Source of the DNA: Chryseobacterium turcicum | GTDB taxonomy: Bacteria > Bacteroidota > Bacteroidia > Flavobacteriales > Weeksellaceae | DNA length: 64,000 nt | Reading direction: 5' to 3' | NCBI RefSeq assembly: GCF_021010565.1 | Contig: NZ_JAJNAY010000001.1 | Span: 2,398,001-2,462,000, forward strand | Shown: positions 49,074 through 57,908 of the stretch, in pieces | How positions within the stretch are numbered: position 1 is the first letter of the stretch | How the letters are laid out: every line of letters begins with the position of its first letter | Position numbers and translations under genes: made by a program | The notes under the pieces: generated by a model | Database searches by the model: none | What the model saw: only the letters and a program-made list of their open reading frames with translations | Told to the model about the DNA's origin: nothing

Positions 49074-50657
49074 TTAATCCATCAATGGAAGAAAACAGAT
49101 AAAATACCCATCTTGCATAGAGATATCCAGATTATTATTCTTAAAATATTGATAAATCTGATTTAAATAATCTAAACCAAACTTTTCGCTTTGGATATCT
49201 TCTGTCTTCGGTTGCCATGTATTTTTTACAATAACTCCATCTTTTTCTACGGTGATTATAATGGATAAAGGATTATCTATTGTTGCGATATTATGCTTAA
49301 TGGCATTCTCTGTAACCAACTGAAGAGACAAGTAGGGAATTCTCTTTTCTAAACTTTCTTCATGATTGATAATCAATTCAAAGCTAATTTCCTGATCAAA
49401 CCGACTTTTCAAAAGATCCATATATTGTTTGATAAAGCTGATTTCTTGTGAAACTGGGACAATATTTTCTTTTGGAGGAACAATAAGATATCGATAAATC
49501 TTTGAAAGATTCATGGTAAACTTCTGAGCATTATCTTTGTTAAGCCCAATCAACATATAAAGAGAGTTTAATGAATTAAAAAGAAAATGCGGATTGATAT
49601 TATTTTTAAGCTGTTGAAGCTGATTCAAGACTTCTGCGCGATGCATTTTTTCATTTTCAACAAGGAGTAAATTCTTTTCTGACTGTATTTTTTCTTTCTC
49701 CTGAAACGCCATATTGGTTGCCCTGTAAAATAAAATAAATACCGTCACAATAAGTAACAAAGCTGCCAGAAAAATATAAACGGTATATCTTTTTGTTTGA
49801 TTTACACTCTCATCAATAAGAAAACTTACATAGTTTACCACTGCATATCCTTCAAAATTATCGGTTTTTAAAGGTTTTATAAATCGTATAACTTCTACAT
49901 CAAGATATTCTGAGATTGTATTTCGTTCCGTATATCCCAATTGAGTTTTGCTCGTTAAGGTATCTTCTGGCTGAATATCTGTAAAGTCGAAAATATTTTT
50001 ACCCAAATATTTTTTTTCAGGATGAGTAATGCAAATGCCTTCTTTTGAAAAAACATAAGTATACGTATTCGGAGACTGATCGATGGTCGCAAAATACTGA
50101 TGAAGATTATCAAGACTTACCGCAGAACCGTAATACAGCATATCTTTATTTGCTTGTATCAAAGAATCGTAACTTAACCAATAAATACTGTCATTATGAC
50201 TAATGATATAATTATTAAAGTTACCAGGGGCTTTATTTTTTATTTTGGTGTACTTTTCTACCTTTTCATCTTTTTTGAGAATATCTGATAAAAGATCTTT
50301 ATTGCCAGATTCTCCAGAAGCGCCATTGTAGTAGTAATACCAACTATAGGGAATGAGTTTACGCCTTTTATTTAAACTATTTAAGACTGAGGAATAATCT
50401 TTGTAATTTTTAAGCCCATCTTTCTGAATCAAAGCACGAAGAAGGTATTGATAATCTTCAATGTTTCTAAACTCTTTTTCTACCGTTTCATATTTCCTCA
50501 AAAAAGTTTTTCGGGCAAACTCTTCATTATTTTTTCGGCTATCGTGCGTAATAAGAAGACTCAGCACCGCAAAAGCGACCGCTGCTATAAAACAAGCTGA
50601 CAAACCTGCTATAAAAACAGATCGTTTTGTAAGTACATGTTTAAAATTAATCTTCAA
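49074..50657 (-). CDS. LytS-type sensor histidine kinase (His_kinase family) with extracytoplasmic sensor
   Basis: A 527-residue membrane kinase: TM1 (about 14-35), a large extracytoplasmic sensor region (about 36-280) with a Cache-like feel (TYVFSKEGICITHPEKKYLG), TM2 (about 288-308), a coiled linker, then the His_kinase domain with His357 in NINPHFLFNSLNSLYMLIG and a short ATPase part with LVTENAIKHN. The final ATPase G boxes are poor. Kinases of this family pair with LytTR regulators, and the only LytTR gene in the window is at 40863. The ligand is unknown; Cache domains often bind small organic molecules. Confidence 0.88.
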   Translation of the reverse strand: MKINFKHVLTKRSVFIAGLSACFIAAVAFAVLSLLITHDSRKNNEEFARKTFLRKYETVEKEFRNIEDYQYLLRALIQKDGLKNYKDYSSVLNSLNKRRKLIPYSWYYYYNGASGESGNKDLLSDILKKDEKVEKYTKIKNKAPGNFNNYIISHNDSIYWLSYDSLIQANKDMLYYGSAVSLDNLHQYFATIDQSPNTYTYVFSKEGICITHPEKKYLGKNIFDFTDIQPEDTLTSKTQLGYTERNTISEYLDVEVIRFIKPLKTDNFEGYAVVNYVSFLIDESVNQTKRYTVYIFLAALLLIVTVFILFYRATNMAFQEKEKIQSEKNLLLVENEKMHRAEVLNQLQQLKNNINPHFLFNSLNSLYMLIGLNKDNAQKFTMNLSKIYRYLIVPPKENIVPVSQEISFIKQYMDLLKSRFDQEISFELIINHEESLEKRIPYLSLQLVTENAIKHNIATIDNPLSIIITVEKDGVIVKNTWQPKTEDIQSEKFGLDYLNQIYQYFKNNNLDISMQDGYFICFLPLMD

Positions 50658-51001
50658 AGGTTCCGAATTATTATAGCTTCCAGTAAGTACAATGGCTCAT
50701 GAAAAGCTCAGTTTTTAATCTTGTTGTTTTATTAAAATAGATGGAAATCAAATAAACATTTCCATAAACAGAAAACGAATATACATAATTTTTTAAGCAA
50801 AAAAAGAGAGTTTATGATTCAAAAATTGGAAATGGATAGCGCTATTTATCTCTAAAACCTTATTATTAAAGCATAAAAAGTAGTTATTAAAGCCTTTTTA
50901 GTTTAAAAAAAAATCACTCATTTTCACAAAGAAAAGGAACTGAATAATTATTCAATTCCTTTTTATTTTAATGAACAAGAGCTTCCTCTCATCAATATAT
51001 T
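50658..51001. other. intergenic stretch, terminator only
   Basis: An AT-rich gap between two minus-strand genes. Apart from the hairpin at 50932-50963 nothing is supported, and no promoter box of the TAnnTTTG type was found close to the kinase start. Confidence 0.5.
50932..50966. terminator. terminator downstream of the 127-residue gene
   Basis: A 16-bp inverted repeat AAAAGGAACTGAATAA (50932-50947) / TTATTCAATTCCTTTT (50948-50963), one mismatch, with T-rich flanks on both strands. Confidence 0.7.
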
Positions 51002-51385
51002 TTAATGAAAATTATATGACAAACGGTAAATATCTCTAAAGTAAATTTCAACTTCTGAAACGTCTTCATATTTAGGCGTTATAGTCGATGATTCCGAGAA
51101 GTTTATTTTTTGAGTAACAAATACTGCTTTTATTTTTTTCTTACATCCACAATATTTATGATCATTTTTCTTATGTTCCTTCAACGGAATCGTTTTTATG
51201 GTAGTGTATTCTAATTGTTCAGCCTTACTAAAACTAGATGGGTTTAAAGTAAAATAAGGTTCACCATGATAGAAGTAATGATCAATAATTTCGGGATTAT
51301 TTTTCTGAGACGAATCGGCGTAGGTTGAAGCATGATATCCGCTACATTTTTGGCAAAAAGCCACCTTGATATAAATCTGTTCCAT
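51002..51385 (-). CDS. hypothetical protein with two Cys pairs, unrecognised
   Basis: A 127-residue protein without signal peptide. It has an N-terminal FCQKCSGYHAS and a middle YCGCKKKIKAVFV, so two CxxC/CxC-like pairs could bind a metal such as zinc. The rest is charged and aromatic-rich. I cannot name a family. It is followed by a good terminator and is divergent from the AlkC/AlkD-like gene. It starts a region (51-56 kb) that looks like an accessory segment. Confidence 0.6.
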   Translation of the reverse strand: MEQIYIKVAFCQKCSGYHASTYADSSQKNNPEIIDHYFYHGEPYFTLNPSSFSKAEQLEYTTIKTIPLKEHKKNDHKYCGCKKKIKAVFVTQKINFSESSTITPKYEDVSEVEIYFRDIYRLSYNFH

Positions 51386-51545
51386 ACATTAATTTTGCTA
51401 TGCGTTATATAACAGATTGCATGCCATAATCCTTTGCGAAGCTTAAATTATTGATTTTTTACGATTTTTTCATATTGAGTTAACATAAGTTTACTTGTAA
51501 AAACACTTTACTTTTTTATGGAGAATAAAGGCGAAAAATAATCTA

Positions 51546-51553
51546 TACATTTG
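51546..51553 (+). promoter_or_regulatory. -7 promoter box of the AlkC/AlkD-like gene
   Basis: TACATTTG matches TAnnTTTG exactly, 38 bases before the ATG at 51592. A -33 TTG is not clear. Confidence 0.5.
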
Positions 51554-51591
51554 TGCATTAACCTACATCGATTTTATATCGAAAAATTGTT

Positions 51592-52395
51592 ATGACAGAA
51601 ATAAAACGCAAAGGTTCTCGCTCAACAAAAGATATTCCCAAAGATATTTTAGAACAGTTGAACCGTGGAGAAATTGAAACAGCAAATTTAATTGAATGGT
51701 TGGCAGTTGACCAACGGCTTTTATTGGAAAACATATTGATGCAGTTTAATAGAACTAAATATTTAAAACCAATTTTATCCGAGATTCAAAATCTAAAAAA
51801 GCAAACGGTAAACACCATTAATGAAGCCATTGGAACACAAATCCTTGAGCTGTCATTAAAAAATAAAGACCCTGAAATAGTATCAATAATTACCCATCAC
51901 ACCTCAGATTTAGTTCGGTGTTGGGCTACCTATACCATTGGTAAAAATCAGGCATTAGATATTTCTCAAAAACTTCAACAAATTCAGGTATTTTCAGCTG
52001 ATAAGCATTTTGGAGTAAGAGAAATTTGTTGGTTGGCAGTACGACCAAGCATCGCTAAAGACTTAGCAAAAAGTATTGAAATATTATCAAATTGGACAAC
52101 CCATAAAGACCTAAACATAAGGCGATTTGCAAGCGAAGCAACACGACCTAGAGGCGTTTGGTGCGAACATATTGAAGAATTAAAACAAAATCCAGAATTA
52201 GGCTTATCTATTGTAGAACCTTTAAAATCTGATGAAGCAAGATATGTACAAGACAGCGTTGGAAATTGGCTAAACGATGCAAGTAAAACACAACCCGATT
52301 TTGTGAAAACAATTTGCGACAAATGGAAAACCGAAAGCCCAACCAAAGAAACAGCTTACATTATAAAAAAAGCATTGCGGACTATTGAAAAATAA
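51592..52395 (+). CDS. DNA alkylation repair-like HEAT-repeat protein (AlkC/AlkD superfamily)
   Basis: A 267-residue all-helical protein. The block NIRRFASEATRPRGVWCEHI followed by YVQDSVGNWLNDASKTQPDF is the conserved part of AlkC-type HEAT-like glycosylases; earlier repeats include EIVSIITHHTSDLVRCWATY. AlkC/AlkD enzymes remove N3- and N7-alkyl purines without base flipping. The active-site Asp/Trp arrangement cannot be confirmed by eye, so catalytic activity is probable but not certain. It is a single-gene unit with a strong convergent terminator. Confidence 0.8.
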   Translation: MTEIKRKGSRSTKDIPKDILEQLNRGEIETANLIEWLAVDQRLLLENILMQFNRTKYLKPILSEIQNLKKQTVNTINEAIGTQILELSLKNKDPEIVSIITHHTSDLVRCWATYTIGKNQALDISQKLQQIQVFSADKHFGVREICWLAVRPSIAKDLAKSIEILSNWTTHKDLNIRRFASEATRPRGVWCEHIEELKQNPELGLSIVEPLKSDEARYVQDSVGNWLNDASKTQPDFVKTICDKWKTESPTKETAYIIKKALRTIEK

Positions 52396-52433
52396 TTTAG
52401 ATATTTTTTCTAGAATATGTCGCATTTTTTATG

Positions 52434-52474
52434 AAATAAGCTCTTTTAAAAACACTTTAAAAGAGCTTATTTTA
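52434..52474. terminator. convergent bidirectional terminator
   Basis: A perfect 17-bp stem AAATAAGCTCTTTTAAA (52434-52450) / TTTAAAAGAGCTTATTT (52456-52472) with a five-base loop, placed between the AlkC/AlkD-like gene and the broken hydrolase gene. Confidence 0.85.
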
Positions 52475-52487
52475 AGTAAATGCTATG

Positions 52488-53177
52488 TTATAAACTTGCA
52501 GCGGCTTCTTTAATTAAATTGGCTATTTCTTCAGGATGAGTAGCCATTGAAGCGTGGCTTGCATCTAATTCGATTACTTTTTTAGGATTCATTCTCGCGC
52601 TCATTTCTCGCTGTGTATCGGGATGTATCATTTTATCTTGATTAGAAACCTGGTACCAAACTGGCAAATTTTTCCAAGAAGGACTAGCCATTTCATCTCC
52701 AAAACATTGTCCGTTAATTGCTTTTTATGACAACGACATCACCAATGCATCATTATCATTTAAATCAGGGCAAAAAGCTTGTTGAAACTCATCATATTTT
52801 ATCCATAAAAAACCTTTGTTATCTGGTGCAATACTTTCTCCACCAGAAGTAGACCGTTTTGCCAATAAACTCCCTAAACTTTCTCCTTCATCAGGTGCAA
52901 AAGCGGCTACATACACCAAGCCTACCACTTTATCATGGTTTCCCGCTGCAGTAATCACAGCACCACCATAAGAGTGCCCAACCAACAAAACTTTTCCATC
53001 CTGAGCATCAATTAAATCTTTGGTTTTTTGAACATCATCCGCTAAAGAAGTTAAAGGATTTTGAACTGCACGAACTTTATATCCCGCATTGACTAAACTT
53101 GGAATAACACCCTTCCAATGAGAGCCATCTCCCCAAGCACCGTGTACTAAAATAATCGTCAAATCTCTGTTTTCCAT
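52488..53177 (-). pseudogene. alpha/beta hydrolase gene interrupted by an in-frame stop
   Basis: From ATG 53177 the frame encodes an esterase-like alpha/beta hydrolase start (LTIILVHGAWGDGSHWKGV), the nucleophile elbow VGHSYGG (Ser about 69) and a core to residue 150. It then meets TAA at 52725-52727. The same frame continues without further stops to 52488 (KAINGQCFGDEM, then VWYQVSNQDKMIHP and the catalytic-His region ASHASMATHPEEIA). One C-to-T change of a CAA codon would explain it. The intact protein would be 229 residues, normal for this family. A truncated product would lack the catalytic His. A sequencing error is the alternative. Confidence 0.85.
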
Positions 53178-53749
53178 TGTATTAAATTTTATTGGTTAGT
53201 AATGATTTCGTTGAGTATAATCAGTTTACCTATTAATTTAGACTTATTTTATGCGATTTTATTCAAGGATTTCGGCTTCATAATGTCTAAAGATTTTATA
53301 AAACTAATTTTAAATTCTACAAAAGCATCTTAGCTAAATTAAGTAAAAAAGTAAAACAAATGGTTTTTGAATTATCTTTCTCAAAGATGAGAAGGCGTAA
53401 GGTTTTCCTGATAATTATAGTTTCGATTTTACTTTTTGTGATATCAAATTTTTGTACATCAATTTCCTTTTTTTTAATGTCATGTTCAAAAAATGAGAAG
53501 CTATATCATCAAAATAGTAGATATTTATGTTGTCGGATTTGGTAATTGTGATTCACCTAACCAAATTGTAAGAGATATCGTTGACGTTGAAAGATTCACA
53601 AAAATAAAAAGATATATATACTTGTTAAAGTCAAATTAGAAAAAACCTAATGCTAAAAATAGGAAGTACTACTCTATTTTGATTAACTTGGCTTTATTGA
53701 AAAAAAATCAGCTAAAATTCCTTTTAGACAAGCTTAACACTGTAATTAT
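53178..53749. other. gene-poor stretch with two short unconvincing frames
   Basis: A plus-strand frame at 53384-53545 gives a hydrophobic start (MRRRKVFLIIIVSILLFVIS) and then a Cys/Ser-rich tail. A second frame at 53492-53638 (IIKIVDIYVVGFGNCDSPNQ) overlaps it. They could be remains of one frame-shifted membrane or lipoprotein gene, but I see no single change that joins them. No terminator or promoter box is evident. Confidence 0.25.
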
Positions 53750-54410
53750 ATGAATCAAAACCGTAAAGAAACCGCTTGGAAGAAAAATAGAAAATTTGGA
53801 GACATTTATGGTGGACGTGCGCACTTAAAATGTGCTGATGGAATTTTTAAAAAACTACACAATCTTTTACCTCCAAATGAAGGAGAAGTAACCCCAATTT
53901 TCATTATTGAAAATACTTCAAGAGACTTTTATTTCCCTGTTACAATTGATGAAATTAAAGAAACACTGACAAAACTTCCAACATCACATACTAAATATTT
54001 AACCCATATTTGGCTAGATAAAGTTAAAAAAAACTGAATATCTGAAAAGAGAAACTGTACAAGGAGAGTTTATTTATGGAAGTAAAGTATTTCTGATAAA
54101 ACTTTACGCAGTTCCTATAAATAATAGAATGCTTTTCGGTCAGATTAAACCAACGTCAAAGCAATTAAGTTTCTATAAACAATATTGTACAGATTTATGT
54201 CACGACAAAAATGGTTGGTACTTGCAATGGACAAATGAAAGTTATAAAAAATATTACCTTGAAAAATTGCTTTTACATGAAATTGGTCATTGTGTAGATT
54301 ACTTCTATCAAAGGTATTGGAGCAAAGCAAATCTAAAACAAGTTGAAGATTTCGCAGATAATTATGCAGTAATCTGGAGTAATAAAATTAAACAAATTAT
54401 TGGTGAATAA
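53750..54410 (+). pseudogene. HExxH putative metallopeptidase-like gene broken by a one-base change in an A8 run
   Basis: The first part (53750-54037) encodes 95 residues ending VKKN and a TGA. Reading on with one A fewer in the A8 run at 54026-54033 gives KKTEYLKRETVQGEFIYGSK and joins the frame ending at 54410 without further stops, for a total of about 219 residues. The C-terminal half has LLLHEIGHCVDYFYQ, a HExxH zinc-site motif, with a later Glu (QVEDFADNYAV). The family is unknown to me. Causes to consider are a homopolymer mutation, transcript slippage on A8 or a sequencing error. As written the catalytic motif is out of frame with the start. Confidence 0.75.
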
Positions 54411-54525
54411 AAACTTTGCATCCTAGAATTTAAAATATAAACCTCAACTTTAATCATTGCTCATTCATTTAATTTCACATCCCCATTTCTGACGAAAAAC
54501 AATCTCTAAATTCCGTAAAAAGTTT

Positions 54526-55134
54526 ATGTCAACAGCACATCAAAAAATCTTAGAAGAAAAATTCACAGCCTATATCATTAAATATATTTCTCCAAATTTT
54601 GTTGATGGGATTTATCTTATTTGGTTTACTGATAATGATTCTGAAAGTACAGACAAATTACTAACGTTAAAAAATGGAAGAATTTTTTCATCAAAAAAGA
54701 TAGAAAATATTAAAGATGAAATTATTAATCTTAAACATGAAATTGACAATTACGAACGATTCATTATTTGGCTAAATGACGATAGTAATCTTGAGTCAAT
54801 TGAAGATAATTTTTATGACACTAAATTTCTTTTGAATCAAATCGAGCAAAATAATTTTCCAATTGATAGTATTGAACTTTTTGCAAACTACATTAATCTT
54901 TTTGGAGATTATGCGAGACAAAACGAAAAAAACAATTATTTGTTAGAATTTGAAAATAATTCAACGATAAAACAATTATGGAATTATTATTACGAAGCTA
55001 TCTTTTGGCCTAGATTTTATAATAAAGTAGATTTTGAAAGCACACAACTTCCATTTCTAGATATAAATAAATCAGAATTACACATACGACTTTCAGAAAT
55101 CATTACCGAACTTGATAATAAGATTCATTCCTAA
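54526..55134 (+). CDS. hypothetical acidic protein, unrecognised
   Basis: A 202-residue cytoplasmic protein, acidic and rich in Asn, Ile and aromatic residues (FVDGIYLIWFTDNDSESTDK, QLWNYYYEAIFWPRFYNKV). It has no signal peptide or membrane span and no motif I can name. The composition is like that of small immunity or antitoxin-type proteins in accessory regions, but no toxin gene adjoins it, so I do not assign that role. A terminator at 55187 follows. Confidence 0.55.
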   Translation: MSTAHQKILEEKFTAYIIKYISPNFVDGIYLIWFTDNDSESTDKLLTLKNGRIFSSKKIENIKDEIINLKHEIDNYERFIIWLNDDSNLESIEDNFYDTKFLLNQIEQNNFPIDSIELFANYINLFGDYARQNEKNNYLLEFENNSTIKQLWNYYYEAIFWPRFYNKVDFESTQLPFLDINKSELHIRLSEIITELDNKIHS

Positions 55135-55186
55135 ACATCCTTTTAACATAGTATTTAATAAGAGAATTAATTGAAAAGTATTAAAA

Positions 55187-55212
55187 AACAAATAGATTTC
55201 TATTTGTTTTCC
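55187..55212 (+). terminator. terminator after the 202-residue gene
   Basis: A nine-base stem AACAAATAG / CTATTTGTT with a short loop, then TTTCC. It lies about 50 bases after the stop. Confidence 0.55.
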
Positions 55213-55232
55213 TCAAAATTCCATAATTTTAA

Positions 55233-55240
55233 TATATTTG
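55233..55240 (+). promoter_or_regulatory. candidate -7 promoter box of the methyltransferase gene
   Basis: TATATTTG matches TAnnTTTG, 25 bases before the ATG at 55266. The -33 element is not at a good distance. Confidence 0.4.
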
Positions 55241-55265
55241 AGGCTTAAAAATATCTCACACCATT

Positions 55266-56075
55266 ATGAATCCTGAAAATAATTATATAGAAATAAATAA
55301 ACATTCTTGGAACAACAGAACCGACACTCATTTAAACTCTGATTTTTACAATCTGGAAGGTTTTTTAAAAGGAGAAACTTCTTTAAATCCTATCGAATTG
55401 GAAATACTTGGAGATATAAAAGGTAAATCTGTACTGCATTTACAATGTCATTTTGGGCAAGATACAATTTCATTAAGCAGGCTTGGTGCAGATATTACGG
55501 GCGTAGACTTATCTGATAAAGCGATTGCAAGTGCTCAAAAAATCGCAGAAGAAACCAACTCCACTGCCCAGTTTATTTGTTGCGACTTATACGATTTAGA
55601 AAATCATTTAGACAAACAATTCGACATTGTTTTTACGAGTTATGGTACGATAACCTGGCTTCCAGACTTAGACAAATGGGGAAAACTAATTTCTAAATTT
55701 TTAAAACCTAACGGGAAATTTGTTTTTGTTGAATTCCATCCTGTTGTCTGGATGTTTGACGATAATTTCGAAAAAATTGGTTATAATTATTTTAATGTAG
55801 AACCTATTGTAGAAACAGAAAATGGTACTTATGCAGACAAAGAGGCCAACATTTCGCAATCCTATGTTACTTGGAATCACAGCTTGAGTGAGGTAGTAAG
55901 CAGCCTGATTAATAATGGCCTTGAAATTCTTCAATTTCAAGAGTATGATTATTCTCCGTATAATGTTTTTAGTAATATGATAGAATTTGAGCATAAAAAA
56001 TTCAGAATAGAACATTTGGGCAGTAAGATTCCAATGCTTTATTCTATTGTTGCAAAAAATAAAAAAACGGAATAG
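55266..56075 (+). CDS. class I SAM-dependent methyltransferase
   Basis: A 269-residue soluble enzyme with a Rossmann-type SAM site: motif I VLHLQCHFGQDTISLSRLGA (about residues 60-79), motif II acidic GVDLSDKAI and the later FDIVFTSYGTITWLPDL. The ending (FRIEHLGSKIPMLYSIVAKN) is the common finish of the UbiE/Methyltransf_25-like Bacteroidota proteins of this size. The substrate cannot be inferred. It is a single-gene unit between two terminators. Confidence 0.85.
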   Translation: MNPENNYIEINKHSWNNRTDTHLNSDFYNLEGFLKGETSLNPIELEILGDIKGKSVLHLQCHFGQDTISLSRLGADITGVDLSDKAIASAQKIAEETNSTAQFICCDLYDLENHLDKQFDIVFTSYGTITWLPDLDKWGKLISKFLKPNGKFVFVEFHPVVWMFDDNFEKIGYNYFNVEPIVETENGTYADKEANISQSYVTWNHSLSEVVSSLINNGLEILQFQEYDYSPYNVFSNMIEFEHKKFRIEHLGSKIPMLYSIVAKNKKTE

Positions 56076-56169
56076 AAAGATATCAATTTACTCTAATATT
56101 TGATTCTTTACAATAACACTTTATAATTGAAAATTTCAAATTTCTAAAATTTTCATAGTTCAAAAACAC

Positions 56170-56198
56170 AAAAGCCTTTCACATCGAAAGGCTTTTTA
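56170..56198 (+). terminator. terminator after the methyltransferase gene
   Basis: A perfect 11-bp stem AAAAGCCTTTC (56170-56180) / GAAAGGCTTTT (56186-56196) with loop ACATC, then T. Confidence 0.85.
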
Positions 56199-56735
56199 AG
56201 TTCGATTTAAATCTTATTTAATTAGATTAAAATTCCGATTTTCATCATATTATTGTATGTATTAACTTCATGTCTACAGTGAATAATCACAATGCAAAAT
56301 TACGCGCTGTGTTCTAATAAAGACTGTGTCCATAGTAAAGAATGGTGTATCCGTTTTGAGAGAATTTGGTGAAACATTATTTCACTTGTTTCTAATTATC
56401 TCTTCCGATTGTTTCTGTTTTTTAGATATCTGTAAGTAATTACAAATATATTAAGTATTTTAAAACTAAGGCTTTCTAAAAAAGAGAGAAGGTTTCTGTT
56501 GCAATTTCATCTAAATATCATTTATTAGAAACATATTATTTACTTCTCAATAGAATCTGGAGAAATATTTTTGAAATAAAACTCGGTTCGAGATTTACAG
56601 GATTAATTTTAATTTAAAATTAATCCTAATAATGTGATTATTAACATTTATTTTCTTATTTTTAACTTAATTTAACAATCGTGTTTATTCTAAAATAGAT
56701 TGCTAAAAAACCATACACCAACAAAAATAATAAAA
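56199..56735. other. intergenic stretch, nothing supported
   Basis: AT-rich, with a short GC-richer patch (GCGCTGTGTTC near 56307). I see no reading frame with features of a gene, no clear hairpin with a T tract and no exact TAnnTTTG box near the porin start. Confidence 0.45.
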
Positions 56736-57890
56736 ATGAATACTTTTTTACTCTTAAAAAAGCATCTGCTTTTATACTTTACACTCCTTAGTGTTATAGT
56801 TACCGCTCAAGTACCCGACACTTTAACGACTCAATCCGAAGATTTAGTAAAGTATCCTCAAATCCAAATTAAAGGACTTTTTCAGGCGCGTTATTTAGTC
56901 GGAATGAAAAATGATGTGGATGTCAACGGATTGCATCACACAGATGGCTCTGGGACAAATAATAATTTCATGCTGAAATACATGAGAATTCAGGTTCGTG
57001 CACAAATCAGCAAACGGACCGAAGTTGTCGCATTAGCCAATCTTGCAGACTTTAAAAATGACCCAAAATCAAGAGTTCTTGAAAATGCGTATTTAAAATA
57101 CACGTTCAACTCAAAATTAGCTCTTACAGTTGGGCAATTCAGGCCTTGGTTTGGTATTGAAGAAACCTATCCTATTGACATTATTAAATCTCTGGACTGG
57201 TCAAATCAATATACAGAATTTGGAAAATTGGGCTGGACGAGCTTTCAGATTGGAATGTCTGCAACGGGGCAAACTCAGTTGGGAAGTATGCCGTTTCAGT
57301 ACGCTGTTTCGGTGGTCAATGGAAATGGTAAAAATCAGGTGAATGATAATAACGACGGTAAACAATATTCCTCAAGATTGGTTTTTGGTTTGGTTAAAAA
57401 GTATAATTTTAATGTTGGTTTAAATGGTGGTATCGGTGATGTTTTCGGAAAGAAAATTTATGCCGTGGGAATCGATTTTAGTTCACTCGTTAATTTCGAT
57501 TCAAGATGGAGTCTCGATATGCAACTGGAAGGAAAACAGGCAACCAATCATCCTTTATATTTTGCGGTGGCACCAGAGTTAAGGCCTTCAAATCCTGACG
57601 AATACCTTATTCGCGGCGCATACTTTCTTCCAAATTTAAGATATGAAGTCAATCATAAAAACCTGAGTGCTTTCGAATTATCTTGCCGTTACGAATATTT
57701 AGATACTAATTTTAGATTAAATTCAAATCCTAGACAAACCATTACACCAATGGCTGGTCTGGAATTTCTAAAAAATTACGGTGCTAGAATTCAAGTAGGT
57801 ATCCAGTTCGACCGCTACAAGCATCAGGTAGAAAATACATCTCAATACAATAATAATTTATTCATAGTTCAGGTACAAAGTAGATTTTAA
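56736..57890 (+). CDS. phosphate-selective porin O/P-like outer-membrane porin
   Basis: A 384-residue porin starting at ATG 56736, which gives the signal sequence KHLLLYFTLLSVIVTAQ; the TTG 12 codons upstream is less likely. Typical porin O/P strands are visible (QIKGLFQARYLVGMKNDVDV, LALTVGQFRPWFGIEETYPI, FELSCRYEYLDTNFRL), ending in LFIVQVQSRF with a terminal Phe. The next gene, 18 bases away, is a dicarboxylate-type transporter, and sdhCAB follows. The porin probably lets C4-acids or other anions cross the outer membrane; this is inference from position. Confidence 0.88.
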   Translation: MNTFLLLKKHLLLYFTLLSVIVTAQVPDTLTTQSEDLVKYPQIQIKGLFQARYLVGMKNDVDVNGLHHTDGSGTNNNFMLKYMRIQVRAQISKRTEVVALANLADFKNDPKSRVLENAYLKYTFNSKLALTVGQFRPWFGIEETYPIDIIKSLDWSNQYTEFGKLGWTSFQIGMSATGQTQLGSMPFQYAVSVVNGNGKNQVNDNNDGKQYSSRLVFGLVKKYNFNVGLNGGIGDVFGKKIYAVGIDFSSLVNFDSRWSLDMQLEGKQATNHPLYFAVAPELRPSNPDEYLIRGAYFLPNLRYEVNHKNLSAFELSCRYEYLDTNFRLNSNPRQTITPMAGLEFLKNYGARIQVGIQFDRYKHQVENTSQYNNNLFIVQVQSRF

Positions 57891-57908
57891 TTCGTAACAC
57901 TCATTATT

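Noticed and set aside
53360..53545. 61-codon plus-strand frame with a hydrophobic start
   Set aside because: The tail is Cys/Ser-rich nonsense-like sequence, there is no promoter or terminator, and no joining frame was found; noted only as part of a gene-poor stretch.
54026..54037. Programmed -1 frameshift at A AAA AAC
   Set aside because: The heptamer is in the right phase, but a -1 slip leads to a stop within four codons; the downstream frame needs +1 (or one A fewer).
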